A DNA stretch of 64,000 bases, taken from G965207125 sp965207125. Its GTDB lineage: Bacteria; Pseudomonadota; Alphaproteobacteria; Puniceispirillales; UBA1172. The notes beneath the pieces were generated by a model. That model had not been told where the DNA came from and searched no databases. It worked only from the letters and a program-made list of their open reading frames with translations. The stretch lies in assembly GCA_965207125.1 (NCBI GenBank), contig OZ242263.1, forward strand, positions 992,001 to 1,056,000, in the 5' to 3' direction. Below, one piece after another: positions 1 through 8,014 of the stretch. Positions within the stretch are counted from its first letter, which is position 1. Every line of letters starts with the position of its first letter. The position numbers were made by a program, and so were the translations under genes.

Positions 1-570
1 TAAAAAAAGTGACCGTCCACTGGTATCACTATCCACAAGAAAAGGGCCAAAATCCCGCACGTCAAAAAACCACATGGCTTGCGCTATACCCAAAACGTCA
101 AGCCAATGAACTTCACGCACACCAACAACCCCCCGTCCTAACAACGCACCCGTGCCATACCCCACAGTTGTGAGATAAACAACACGGCGCGGGGCTAAAA
201 TCGCACCATAATCCTTTTCAGGCATTCCGCCTTTACCGATGATTATTTTGGTTCCGGTTTTATCGAGCCAGTCCGCCATCCATTTTGAAAATCTGAATGA
301 GGCCGTGGCGGTAACGCCGCCGATCACATAATTACCTTCCTCATCCTGTGAGGCGGCGGGCGAGCAATGAAAATTGATATTGCTCACTTGGGCCATATCA
401 GCATAAGGCAGAGCTTCGCCACTCTTCAGCACTCGGTCATAAACGCCTTCCCGTGCGGTATAAATAACGCCATTGAGATAAACAACATCACCCGGTTTTA
501 ATTTATCCAGATCATCATCGACGACAGGAACATTCAGATGGTGCGTTACCATAGTGGTTTTTTCAGTCAT
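1..570 (-). CDS. Class I fumarase / L-tartrate dehydratase-type hydratase, beta subunit (partial)
   Basis: The reading frame is open from an ATG at 570 to the left edge of the window, giving 190 visible residues; the C-terminus lies outside. It resembles the beta subunit (swivel domain) of two-subunit class I fumarases and tartrate dehydratases, which with the alpha subunit hydrate fumarate to malate on a [4Fe-4S] cluster. Supporting marks are an N-terminal segment of the LKPGDVVYLNG type and an IIIGKGGM loop. The usual GPTTSxRM segment reads GVTATASFRF here, so the protein is divergent. The ATG overlaps the alpha stop (ATGA, 567-570), implying translational coupling. The substrate could be a relative of fumarate rather than fumarate itself. 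Confidence 0.8.
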   Translation of the reverse strand, partial: MTEKTTMVTHHLNVPVVDDDLDKLKPGDVVYLNGVIYTAREGVYDRVLKSGEALPYADMAQVSNINFHCSPAASQDEEGNYVIGGVTATASFRFSKWMADWLDKTGTKIIIGKGGMPEKDYGAILAPRRVVYLTTVGYGTGALLGRGVVGVREVHWLDVLGIAQAMWFFDVRDFGPFLVDSDTSGRSLFL

Positions 571-1496
571 TCAACTCCCTCCCTTCGGCTATACGAAGTG
601 AACCATTTCGGGTCAGTGCGGTAAGCGATCGTGCCATCTGCATGGATTCTAGCAGTAGCGCGGCGTGAAGAAAGGCAGAAACTATGAACACTAACGGGCA
701 TTCCGCCGGTGTGAGTATAGCCAACTTCTATATGGCAATCCACGACCATCGATGATCCAACAAATCCCATAGCGCCCATACCGATATTATTGCCGAGGGT
801 GATTAATTCTTCTTCTATTTTAGCAATATCAGGGTCAGGGTTGCGGTCGCCGACCACCCGCAGACAGGCGGCTTGCTTGCCAAGCTGCATAGAGGTGTCT
901 TTACTCCCCCCGACTCCAACCCCGATAATAGCAGGCTGGCACGCAAGCCCACGCTTGCCGAAAGCGATCAGTGTGTCGAGAAAAAATCTTTTAATGCCAT
1001 CTATTCCGTCACCGGGAAAAAGCATCCGATAATCTGAGCCAAACAACCCGCCTTTATGAACGGTGGTGATATCGACCCAGTCGACGTGAGGCTCAAAGCT
1101 CCATTCTATTTCAGGCGCATTAATGCCGAGATTATTGTTATGCTCGGTGCGCCAGAGCGGATGAACCCGGTTAGGGCGAAGCGGCACGTCATGCGTGGCC
1201 TTCGCGGTGGCGCGGCGAAGCGCGGCTTCAAAGTCGATCATGCTTTCTATTTTGGCCCGGTCGCCGATTTTAACGTAATAGCGCGGCAAGCCGGTATCAG
1301 CACACATCGGACGCCTATCTTCTGTTGCGGCGCGGTAATTATCGAGCATAGCGGATAGGACGAAAGACGACAGGTCACCCGTCTCATGAGCCACCATAGC
1401 TTCTATACCCTCAAGGTAGTCGGCGGGGATATCTATAGCGGCTTTTTTCATGATGGCATAAGCTGCGGTTTCTACAATGCTGTCAGAGATGGTCAT
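567..1496 (-). CDS. Class I fumarase / L-tartrate dehydratase-type hydratase, alpha subunit
   Basis: A 309-residue catalytic subunit of a two-subunit class I hydro-lyase. Cysteines lie where this family binds its [4Fe-4S] cluster: C65 in MCADTGL, C186 in ACQPAIIGVGVGG and C274 in HSFCLSSRRA. The alpha/beta split, instead of one ~550-residue fumarase, is common in archaea and some bacteria. The gene overlaps the flavoprotein gene upstream by four bases and the beta gene downstream by four bases, so all six genes from 4594 down to 1 are probably one operon. Direct linkage to a succinate dehydrogenase-like complex suggests consecutive dehydrogenation and hydration of a succinate-type substrate. 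Fumarase is the default reading; tartrate dehydratase or mesaconase-like activity is possible. Confidence 0.82.
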   Translation of the reverse strand: MTISDSIVETAAYAIMKKAAIDIPADYLEGIEAMVAHETGDLSSFVLSAMLDNYRAATEDRRPMCADTGLPRYYVKIGDRAKIESMIDFEAALRRATAKATHDVPLRPNRVHPLWRTEHNNNLGINAPEIEWSFEPHVDWVDITTVHKGGLFGSDYRMLFPGDGIDGIKRFFLDTLIAFGKRGLACQPAIIGVGVGGSKDTSMQLGKQAACLRVVGDRNPDPDIAKIEEELITLGNNIGMGAMGFVGSSMVVDCHIEVGYTHTGGMPVSVHSFCLSSRRATARIHADGTIAYRTDPKWFTSYSRREGVE

Positions 1497-3208
1497 CCGG
1501 GCCCTCTTTCATCAGGGGTCATGATCGAGAAACTAACGGGGTTGAGCGAAAGCTCTAATGCATCACCGTGTTGCTTAACGCAGGTGAAGGCAGAGCCGCT
1601 TAGGTCGCCGGTCTCGGGGAAATCCTTGCGGAAATGCGCGCCTCGCGAATCCTCACGCCCACTGGCTGCGAGTGCGATGACTTTTGAGACGGTGATTAAT
1701 GAGTTGAGATTCATCCATTCATGCCATGATATATTAAAAGCTTTATTCTGCGAGCCAAGACCGATATCGAGCAAAGCTTCTGCGTAATCATCGAGTTTTT
1801 CGATCGCTTTGACAAGCCCTTGTGCGTCCCGGGTAATTCCAGCTTCGTCCCACATGGTTTCAGCGAGATCCTGCCTGAGGGCAAAAACATCACCCTGAGG
1901 ACGTGAGAAAGGATGCTCGGCGCGGGCAATAACACGTGAGATCGCGGTATGATCAGGGTCGCGCCAGTTTTTACGATTAGCAACGAAATCTGCCATAGTA
2001 TCCCCCGCGATACCGCCAAAGACAGTTGAATTAGCAACACCATTACCGCCTAGTCTGTTAGCGCCATGAACGCCGCCGCAATCTTCACCCGCCGCGAACA
2101 GCCCATCAATAGCGGTTGAGGTATCAGGGTTAAACAAAACTCCTCCCATCATATAGTGCGCAGTGGGAACAACTTCGACCTTATCGCCAGCAAGATCAAA
2201 ACCACAATCACGGCATCGTTTAACCATACCGGGGAAGGTTTTAGCGACATAGTCAGCGCCAAGATGCGCCATGGAGAGATAAACGCCGCCAAGGTCTCCG
2301 ACCCGCCCTTCGCGCATCTCACAATCAATAGCGCGGCTAACGATATCGCGGGTTGCGCGTTCTCCAGCCTCATTATAATCTACCATAAATCGCCGTCCCT
2401 CACCATTAAGCAGATACCCTCCTGCTCCGCGCAAGCCTTCTTCCAGAACAGTGCCTGTCATGCGCGTGTTCTCGCCGCCGAGCAATCCAGTCGGGTGAAA
2501 TTGTACCATTTCCATATCCCGCAAGGAGAGTCCCGCCTCAAGGGCCATCGCCAGCCCATCACAGGATTTATCGCCCGATGGCGTGTGATATCGATACATA
2601 GTAGGCCCCGCGCCAGTTGCTAACATGACAGATTTGGCCTCAACATAGTGATAATGCCCCTGCCGCATATCAATCAGCATCGCTCCAGCTATTCCGGATT
2701 GATCAGCCGCCGGAATAAGCCCAATTGCTCGGTGTTCTTCGAGAAAATGCGGTTTGAGCGCCCTGACTTTTTCCATCAGGCGATTGATGATCTCGATTCC
2801 CGTTAAGTCAGATTTATGCACTGTTCGATCAAAGCTTTGTCCGGCAAAAGCTTTTTGGTGCAAACTGCCATCAGGATTACGATCAAAAAAACAGCCAATT
2901 TCGTTCTCAAGTTCTTGGACGCGCTCGATGGCCGTCTCACAAAGCTGCCAGGCGAGTTTTTGATCCGGTAGCCATTTACCACCAACAATCGTATCTATAA
3001 AATGCCGCCGGACACTGTCGCCTTCAGCAAGAGCGACATTATACCCGCCCTGCACCATGCGGGTACAACCACATTTACCCACCAGCCCTTTAACAGCGAT
3101 GGTAATATCTATTTCAGAGTTGGCTTGGCTGGCATGAAGAGCCGCGAATAATCCAGCGCCTCCACTGCCAAGGATGAGAATATCGGTTTTGCTATATGTG
3201 ATATTCAT
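1493..3208 (-). CDS. Succinate dehydrogenase/fumarate reductase-like flavoprotein subunit
   Basis: About 571 residues from the ATG at 3208. An upstream in-frame extension to 3373 is rejected because 3208 gives a four-base ATGA overlap with the preceding anchor gene. The FAD-binding motif GSGGAGLFAA lies at residues ~14-23, and the active-site segments VQFHPTGLLGG, EEGLRGAGGYLLN and HGANRLGGNG match the SdhA/FrdA/NadB superfamily. Where classical SdhA has Ser-His-Thr before the AQGG motif, with His carrying covalent FAD, this protein has Gly-Cys48-Thr, so FAD should be non-covalent, as in L-aspartate oxidase or archaeal-type fumarate reductases. It should oxidise succinate, or reduce fumarate, at the membrane with the FeS and anchor subunits encoded just upstream. 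A non-standard dicarboxylate substrate is possible. Confidence 0.85.
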   Translation of the reverse strand: MNITYSKTDILILGSGGAGLFAALHASQANSEIDITIAVKGLVGKCGCTRMVQGGYNVALAEGDSVRRHFIDTIVGGKWLPDQKLAWQLCETAIERVQELENEIGCFFDRNPDGSLHQKAFAGQSFDRTVHKSDLTGIEIINRLMEKVRALKPHFLEEHRAIGLIPAADQSGIAGAMLIDMRQGHYHYVEAKSVMLATGAGPTMYRYHTPSGDKSCDGLAMALEAGLSLRDMEMVQFHPTGLLGGENTRMTGTVLEEGLRGAGGYLLNGEGRRFMVDYNEAGERATRDIVSRAIDCEMREGRVGDLGGVYLSMAHLGADYVAKTFPGMVKRCRDCGFDLAGDKVEVVPTAHYMMGGVLFNPDTSTAIDGLFAAGEDCGGVHGANRLGGNGVANSTVFGGIAGDTMADFVANRKNWRDPDHTAISRVIARAEHPFSRPQGDVFALRQDLAETMWDEAGITRDAQGLVKAIEKLDDYAEALLDIGLGSQNKAFNISWHEWMNLNSLITVSKVIALAASGREDSRGAHFRKDFPETGDLSGSAFTCVKQHGDALELSLNPVSFSIMTPDERGPG

Positions 3209-3552
3209 GCGCTCACCCCGATAAACACCGCACCGACCACCAGCGCAACCACGACGGCGATGGCCACCCAGCCAAGCCTTAACCCCCCTTGTTTCGGCCA
3301 AGGCATCCATTCGATGACCAGCACGCGTAAGCCTAAAGTTAAATGGGCGCTCAGCAAGACGACAATCCCCCATTCACCGAGTTTAATAATCGGAGTTTCG
3401 GTGAATACAAGAGCCGTGTCCAACGCTGCACCGTCTTCAAGGGCGAGTCCTAGGACGAGAAAATGAAAAGGCAAAAAACAGGCCAGTGCGATTCCCGAAA
3501 TTCGGTGCACAATAAAAGCGGCTTGGCTCACACTCACGCGATTCATGCTCAT
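3205..3552 (-). CDS. Succinate dehydrogenase-like membrane anchor subunit (SdhC-like)
   Basis: About 115 residues starting MSMNRVSVSQ; the ATG at 3552 overlaps the previous stop (ATGA, 3549-3552), which favours it over the upstream start at 3576. Three hydrophobic segments are visible. The HRISGIALACFLPFHFLVLG stretch carries histidines and the HR-SG signature typical of SdhC-type cytochrome b anchors, and a second conserved histidine occurs in SAHLTLGLRVLVIEW. It should anchor the flavoprotein/FeS pair and pass electrons to quinone. It is short and diverges from the core SdhC, and lies in a six-gene overlapping operon. Confidence 0.75.
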   Translation of the reverse strand: MSMNRVSVSQAAFIVHRISGIALACFLPFHFLVLGLALEDGAALDTALVFTETPIIKLGEWGIVVLLSAHLTLGLRVLVIEWMPWPKQGGLRLGWVAIAVVVALVVGAVFIGVSA

Positions 3553-3887
3553 ATCACGCCTCTCATCACCGCCCAAACGCCGCGCAATCCCATCACCAGA
3601 AAAAGGGTGAATATAGCAACAGCTAGTCGGTTTGCGGCTTTATCGCTCACCCCGCACCATTCGATAAAAATTTTCCGCAAGCCCAATGGCGCATGGATTG
3701 AAACAGTGACCACGAAAAGAGCATAGAAAAGTGGAATCCAAGGTGCACTATGGACTCTTGCCAATATAGCCTCAGCAGTAAGTCCTGCACGAGTCGCGTA
3801 AAGAATTGTCACAAGATGAGCAATAATCATTGGCGCCATAATCAAGGCGGTCAGGCGCTGCAGGACATAAAGCCTTACCTCACGCAT
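3549..3887 (-). CDS. Succinate dehydrogenase-like membrane anchor subunit (second anchor)
   Basis: About 112 residues, MREVRLYVLQRLTALIMAPM at the N-terminus. Three transmembrane stretches are visible, with histidines in IIAHLVT and SIHAPLGLRKIFIEW; the latter mirrors the HLTLGLRVLVIEW segment of the neighbouring anchor, so the two genes look like ancient duplicates. The ATG at 3887 abuts the FeS subunit stop as TGATG; a GTG at 3890 is an alternative. With its partner it should form the quinone- and probably heme-binding membrane part of the complex. Confidence 0.72.
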   Translation of the reverse strand: MREVRLYVLQRLTALIMAPMIIAHLVTILYATRAGLTAEAILARVHSAPWIPLFYALFVVTVSIHAPLGLRKIFIEWCGVSDKAANRLAVAIFTLFLVMGLRGVWAVMRGVI

Positions 3888-4594
3888 CACGCTTTCCCAA
3901 GCATGGCCAAGAGGCTGTATTTTTTAAGCCCGGCGATGCTTCTAGTGGGGCTAAGCCCCACCGGACACGCGGTCATGCAGTTGCCGTGAGTGTGGCAGTT
4001 GCTACATCCTCCGGAGCCGAGGGCGACATCGAGCGTTTCGGCGCTCTTATGATGCCGTTCGTCATTGACCAGCGACCACGCGCGATTAAGCGCGGCTGGG
4101 CCAAGATAGTCAGGATTCCAGCGCACCACATCGCATGAAGCGTAGCAAATACCGCAATTGATGCATTCAATGGCCGCATCTGCTTCTTGGCGGCGTTTAG
4201 ATTTGGGTGAGATCGCGGCGGTGGGCTCGTTTCTGCTTCGGTTACCTTCAAAAACGCCTGCTTTGTTCCAGTGTTCAAAAAACCTAGTCATATCGGCCAC
4301 GAGGTCTTTAATTTTTGGCATATTCTTAAGAGGCTCGATCGTGATCGTATCACAAGCGAGGTTTTTAACATGCGTCCGACAAGTCCATCGAGCTTTGCCG
4401 TTCACGGTCATCGCGCATGATCCACAAACGCCAACGCGGCAGGCGAAACGATAACTCAAGCTTTGGTCGTGATAACGTTGAATTTCGGTAACAAGATCGA
4501 GCACAGTTTGGTTTTCGCGGGCGGTAATGGTATAACGCTGAAAATGTCCTTTCTCACCACCACGCCAAATTTTGACTGTTAATTCAGATTTCAT
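3887..4594 (-). CDS. Succinate dehydrogenase/fumarate reductase-like iron-sulfur subunit
   Basis: A 235-residue SdhB/FrdB-type protein. The N-terminal ferredoxin domain has CRVGVCGSC plus a later cysteine in ARWTCRTH for the [2Fe-2S] centre. The C-terminal domain has CINCGICYASC and CSNCHTHGNCMTACP for the [4Fe-4S] and third cluster. It relays electrons from the flavoprotein to the anchors. It is the first gene of the minus-strand operon; 160 bases separate it from the divergent transporter gene at 4756, so the shared intergenic region should hold both promoters. Confidence 0.87.
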   Translation of the reverse strand: MKSELTVKIWRGGEKGHFQRYTITARENQTVLDLVTEIQRYHDQSLSYRFACRVGVCGSCAMTVNGKARWTCRTHVKNLACDTITIEPLKNMPKIKDLVADMTRFFEHWNKAGVFEGNRSRNEPTAAISPKSKRRQEADAAIECINCGICYASCDVVRWNPDYLGPAALNRAWSLVNDERHHKSAETLDVALGSGGCSNCHTHGNCMTACPVGLSPTRSIAGLKKYSLLAMLGKA

Positions 4595-4648
4595 ACCCTA
4601 AAGTTTTAAACTAAGTTAAGTATCTTTACCAAAAGAAAAATATGTTTG

Positions 4649-4695
4649 ACTTATCACGGCATTAAATTTTGGACGTTATGTTTTGGGTGATAAGT
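4649..4695. promoter_or_regulatory. Inverted repeat in divergent promoter region
   Basis: Perfect 9-base arms ACTTATCAC (4649-4657) and GTGATAAGT (4687-4695) lie 29 bases apart, centre-to-centre 38 bases, between the divergent iron-sulfur subunit gene and the peptide transporter gene. The spacing suits two half-sites bound by a regulator that loops or binds cooperatively. It could control both operons together, but no regulator gene is adjacent. A second small fold lies just downstream at about 4698-4735, around a CCC-TTCG-GGG tetraloop, in the probable leader of the transporter mRNA. Confidence 0.45.
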
Positions 4696-4755
4696 TTAGC
4701 ATTTACAGCCCTTCGGGATGCTGTGTAAAGTTCGGCAAACCATGAGGGGGTTTGG

Positions 4756-6231
4756 ATGATATTTCGTTTGATGGTAGCGTTTCTGCTGATCTGGTTTAGC
4801 GTGATGTCCGCGGCTGCGGCGCGTGAGGATTTATCGGTTGGGATGCAGTTAGAACCACCGCATCTTGATCCAACTTCAGCGGCGGCGGGTGCAATTGATC
4901 AAGTGTTATACGCCAATGTTTACGAGGGGCTGACGCGCTTTGCATCGAATGGCTCGATCATTGGTGCGCTAGCGGCAGATTGGGATATTTCTCCCGATGG
5001 CATCGAGTATATTTTCAAACTTCATCAAAATGTTCGGTTTCATGACGGCTCAGCGATGGACAGCGAAGACGTCCTATTCTCGCTTGAGCGCGCACGCGGC
5101 AAAACCTCGACTAATGCGCAAAAAGGGTTATTTGAACCCATTGCTGACATAATAGCTCTCGACCCTAACATGGTGAAAATCATATTAAAGCGTCCGGTGG
5201 GCAATTTTCTATTCAATTTGGCCTGGGGCGATGCGGTGATCGTGCCTTCAGATAACGTCGATGATTTGAGGATAAAGGCGATCGGCACCGGGCCTTTCAT
5301 GGTGGCTAACTGGATCAAGGGTGATCGGATTATTCTGAAAAGGCATTCGGGTTATTGGGGTGCGCCCCCTCGTCTTGACCAGGTGGTGTTTCGGTTTTTG
5401 AGTGACCCGAACGCGTCTTACGCGGCGGTTTTGGCAGGAGATATAGATGCTTTTCCCAATTTTCCTGCACCTGAGAATCTATCTCACTTTGAGAAGGACC
5501 AGCGTTTTCGGATTATACGTGGGACTACAGAAGGCGAGACTCTGCTCGCGATTAATCACGGGCGTGCGGCTTTTGCTGATCACCGCGTTCGCAAAGCCCT
5601 CGCCCTCGCGATCAATCGGCACGATATTATAGAAGGGGCGATGTTCGGTTATGGAACTCCGATAGGCAGCCATTTTGCTCCGCATCACCCAGATTATATA
5701 GATCTAACCGCACTTTCGCCCCACGACCCTAAGACAGCGAAGGCTCTATTGGCTGAGGCGGGTTATAGTGAAGGCTTGACGTTAGTGCTAAAATTGCCGC
5801 CACCGGTTTACGCAAGGCGCAGCGGCGAGATCATCGCAAGCCAGTTAAAAGAAGTGGGAATTACGGCAAAAATCATCAAGCTGGAATGGGCTCAATGGCT
5901 TGAGGAGGTTTTTCGCAATAAGGATTACGATTTAACGATCGTAAGCCACACAGAGCCTTTCGATATCGGGATTTACGCGCGGAAAGATTATTATTTTCAG
6001 TATGACAATTCGGACTTTCAAGCGTTGATGACGAGGCTTGATCAAGAGACTGATCCACAGGAGCGCTCACGTCTGATCATCCGTGCGCAACGTTTGATCG
6101 CCGAGGATTACGTCAATGTTTTTCTGTTTCAGCTGGCGCGAGCGGGGGTGGCGCGTGAGGGTATAATCGGCTTATGGGATAACGAGCCGACGCAAGCGAT
6201 AGATGTAACCGACGCGGCTTGGCGCGAGTAA
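4756..6231 (+). CDS. Family 5 ABC transporter substrate-binding protein (peptide/opine type)
   Basis: A 491-residue periplasmic binding protein of the DppA/OppA family. It has a Sec signal peptide (hydrophobic core FLLIWFSVM, cleavage after about SAAAA) and the family opening SVGMQLEPPHLDPTSA; VYEGLTRF, GTGPFMV and RKALALAINR are also typical. It captures a peptide, opine or similar amphipathic solute and hands it to the permeases that follow. A purine-rich GAGGGGG lies just before the ATG. It is the first gene of a run with short or overlapping junctions through 11594. The ligand cannot be told from sequence; the neighbouring peptidase favours a peptide-like compound. Confidence 0.88.
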   Translation: MIFRLMVAFLLIWFSVMSAAAAREDLSVGMQLEPPHLDPTSAAAGAIDQVLYANVYEGLTRFASNGSIIGALAADWDISPDGIEYIFKLHQNVRFHDGSAMDSEDVLFSLERARGKTSTNAQKGLFEPIADIIALDPNMVKIILKRPVGNFLFNLAWGDAVIVPSDNVDDLRIKAIGTGPFMVANWIKGDRIILKRHSGYWGAPPRLDQVVFRFLSDPNASYAAVLAGDIDAFPNFPAPENLSHFEKDQRFRIIRGTTEGETLLAINHGRAAFADHRVRKALALAINRHDIIEGAMFGYGTPIGSHFAPHHPDYIDLTALSPHDPKTAKALLAEAGYSEGLTLVLKLPPPVYARRSGEIIASQLKEVGITAKIIKLEWAQWLEEVFRNKDYDLTIVSHTEPFDIGIYARKDYYFQYDNSDFQALMTRLDQETDPQERSRLIIRAQRLIAEDYVNVFLFQLARAGVAREGIIGLWDNEPTQAIDVTDAAWRE

Positions 6232-6244
6232 GGCCTTAGAAGCG

Positions 6245-7195
6245 ATGGTTTCTTACTGTGTCAGGCGTCTGATCGCATTTTTGCTGATTATGGTCGCTGC
6301 CTCGGCGGTGATTTTCACGCTGATCGAGATTTTGCCGGGTGATCCGGCGTTAACGATGCTTGGCTATAACGCGACGCCTGAGACTTTAGCGGCCTTGCGG
6401 ACTGAGCTTAATCTTGATGTTGTGGGATTTCGGCGATATCTCGGATGGCTTGGGGGGATGCTTAGCGGCGATTTTGGCATTTCCTACACATATAGGATTC
6501 CAGTATCATCGATCATTCTTGAACGTATTGCGATCACTCTTCCGCTTGCGGCGATGGCACTTTTTTTGACGGTTTTTCTGGCGATCCCTTTGGGAGTGCT
6601 AGCTGCGGCGCGGAAAGACCAGTGGCTAGGTCACGTGATTATCGCCGCGAGCCGGGCGGGAATCGCGGTGCCGAATTTCTGGTTTGCGCTATTGCTGATA
6701 GGAGTTTTTGCAGGACAATTTGGCTGGTTTCCAGCAGGCGGGTTTAACGGCTGGCATCAGGGTGTGGTCAGCGGCCTCACCGCCTTAATCCTGCCGGCCA
6801 TCGCGCTGGCGTTGCCGCAAACGGCCATTCTGCTGAAAGTTACGCGGGGAGCAATGCTAACGGTCGCTGGACAGGATTATATCCGCACTGCACGGGCCAA
6901 AGGTCTTGGGTTAGATCAGGCGCTATGGCGACACGGGTTAAGGGGGGCATTAATTCCGGTGGTGACGATTATGGGGATGCAGTTTTCGTTTTTGTTCGCC
7001 GGCGCGATTATCATCGAGAATGTTTTTGCTCTGCCTGGATTGGGACGTCTCGTATTTCAGGCGATTAGCCAGCGTGATCTGATCATGGTTGAATCGTCTA
7101 TTCTCCTGATTGTTTTCGTGGTGGCGGTGATGGCTTTTGTGGTGGATATTCTTTATGCGGTGATTGATCCTAGACTACGGGGTCGCAATCGATGA
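6245..7195 (+). CDS. Peptide-type ABC transporter permease, DppB-like
   Basis: A 316-residue inner-membrane permease with about six hydrophobic segments. The N-terminus (VRRLIAFLLIMVAASAVIF) and the EILPGDPA element are characteristic of the DppB/OppB branch. The cytoplasmic EAA-type loop reads DYIRTARAKGLG followed by ALIPVVTIMG. It forms the translocation path with the next gene and couples to the fused ATPase. It starts 13 bases after the binding-protein stop, and its last four bases overlap the next gene. Confidence 0.9.
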   Translation: MVSYCVRRLIAFLLIMVAASAVIFTLIEILPGDPALTMLGYNATPETLAALRTELNLDVVGFRRYLGWLGGMLSGDFGISYTYRIPVSSIILERIAITLPLAAMALFLTVFLAIPLGVLAAARKDQWLGHVIIAASRAGIAVPNFWFALLLIGVFAGQFGWFPAGGFNGWHQGVVSGLTALILPAIALALPQTAILLKVTRGAMLTVAGQDYIRTARAKGLGLDQALWRHGLRGALIPVVTIMGMQFSFLFAGAIIIENVFALPGLGRLVFQAISQRDLIMVESSILLIVFVVAVMAFVVDILYAVIDPRLRGRNR

Positions 7196-8004
7196 TCAAC
7201 CGCCTTACCATTGGCGCGAGCATAACGGGGGCGATCTTAGTAATTGCTCTGGTCGCCTTATTCTGGACACCGCATGATTTTACAACCATCGATATCAGCA
7301 GCCGCCTAGCGCCGCCGTCATGGGACGCACCCTTGGGTACTGATCATTTTGGACGTGATATGCTGTCATTGATCATGCGAGGGGCCTCTACTTCGCTAGG
7401 CGTTGCGGCAGGGGCTGTGATCATCGGCGTGGGAATTGGAGTGCCTCTTGGTTTAATGGCTTCTGCCTCACGCCGCCGCATGTTAGATCAAGGACTGATG
7501 GGGATGTCTAACGTTTTGTTCGCTTTTCCCGCCCTGGTGATGGCCATGCTATTAAGCGCGGGGTTTGGTGCGGGGGTCTGGGTCGCGGTGGTGTCTATTG
7601 GTCTTTTCAACATTCCGGTTTTTATGCGTGTTAGTCGGGCGGCGGCGTTAATAGAATGGCAAAAGCCTTATATTTTGGCAGCGCGGCTTGTGGGTAAAAG
7701 CGAGATGATGATCGTAATAACGCATATTTTGCCAAATATCATGGCGGGGCTAGTTGTTCAGGTGGTGATACAGTTCTCTCTTGGGATTTTGGTCGAATCG
7801 GGTTTGTCGTATCTTGGTTTAGGCGCAGCACCACCGGTGCCAAGTTGGGGTAGGATGCTGGCCGACAGCCAGACGTTTTTTTATCTCGCCCCGCACCTTG
7901 CATTAATTCCGGGGCTGGCCATCATGACAACGGTGATGGCGATTAACGTTCTTGGCGATGAATTTCATCGTCGTTTTAATCCGCGTCATACGCAAGTGGC
8001 ATGA
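7192..8004 (+). CDS. Peptide-type ABC transporter permease, DppC-like
   Basis: A 270-residue second permease. The APLGTDHFGRDMLSLIMRGA element is the hallmark of DppC/OppC proteins, and the EAA-type loop is KPYILAARLVGKSEMMI followed by THILPNIM. Several transmembrane stretches are visible. The start overlaps the DppB-like stop by four bases (ATGA). It pairs with the upstream permease as the membrane heterodimer. Confidence 0.9.
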   Translation: MINRLTIGASITGAILVIALVALFWTPHDFTTIDISSRLAPPSWDAPLGTDHFGRDMLSLIMRGASTSLGVAAGAVIIGVGIGVPLGLMASASRRRMLDQGLMGMSNVLFAFPALVMAMLLSAGFGAGVWVAVVSIGLFNIPVFMRVSRAAALIEWQKPYILAARLVGKSEMMIVITHILPNIMAGLVVQVVIQFSLGILVESGLSYLGLGAAPPVPSWGRMLADSQTFFYLAPHLALIPGLAIMTTVMAINVLGDEFHRRFNPRHTQVA

Positions 8005-8014
8005 TCGAGTGGCG

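Noticed and set aside
3209..3373. N-terminal extension of the flavoprotein
   Set aside because: The extra 55 residues overlap the anchor gene and are not family-like; the ATG at 3208 gives an ATGA overlap and the FAD motif at the right distance.
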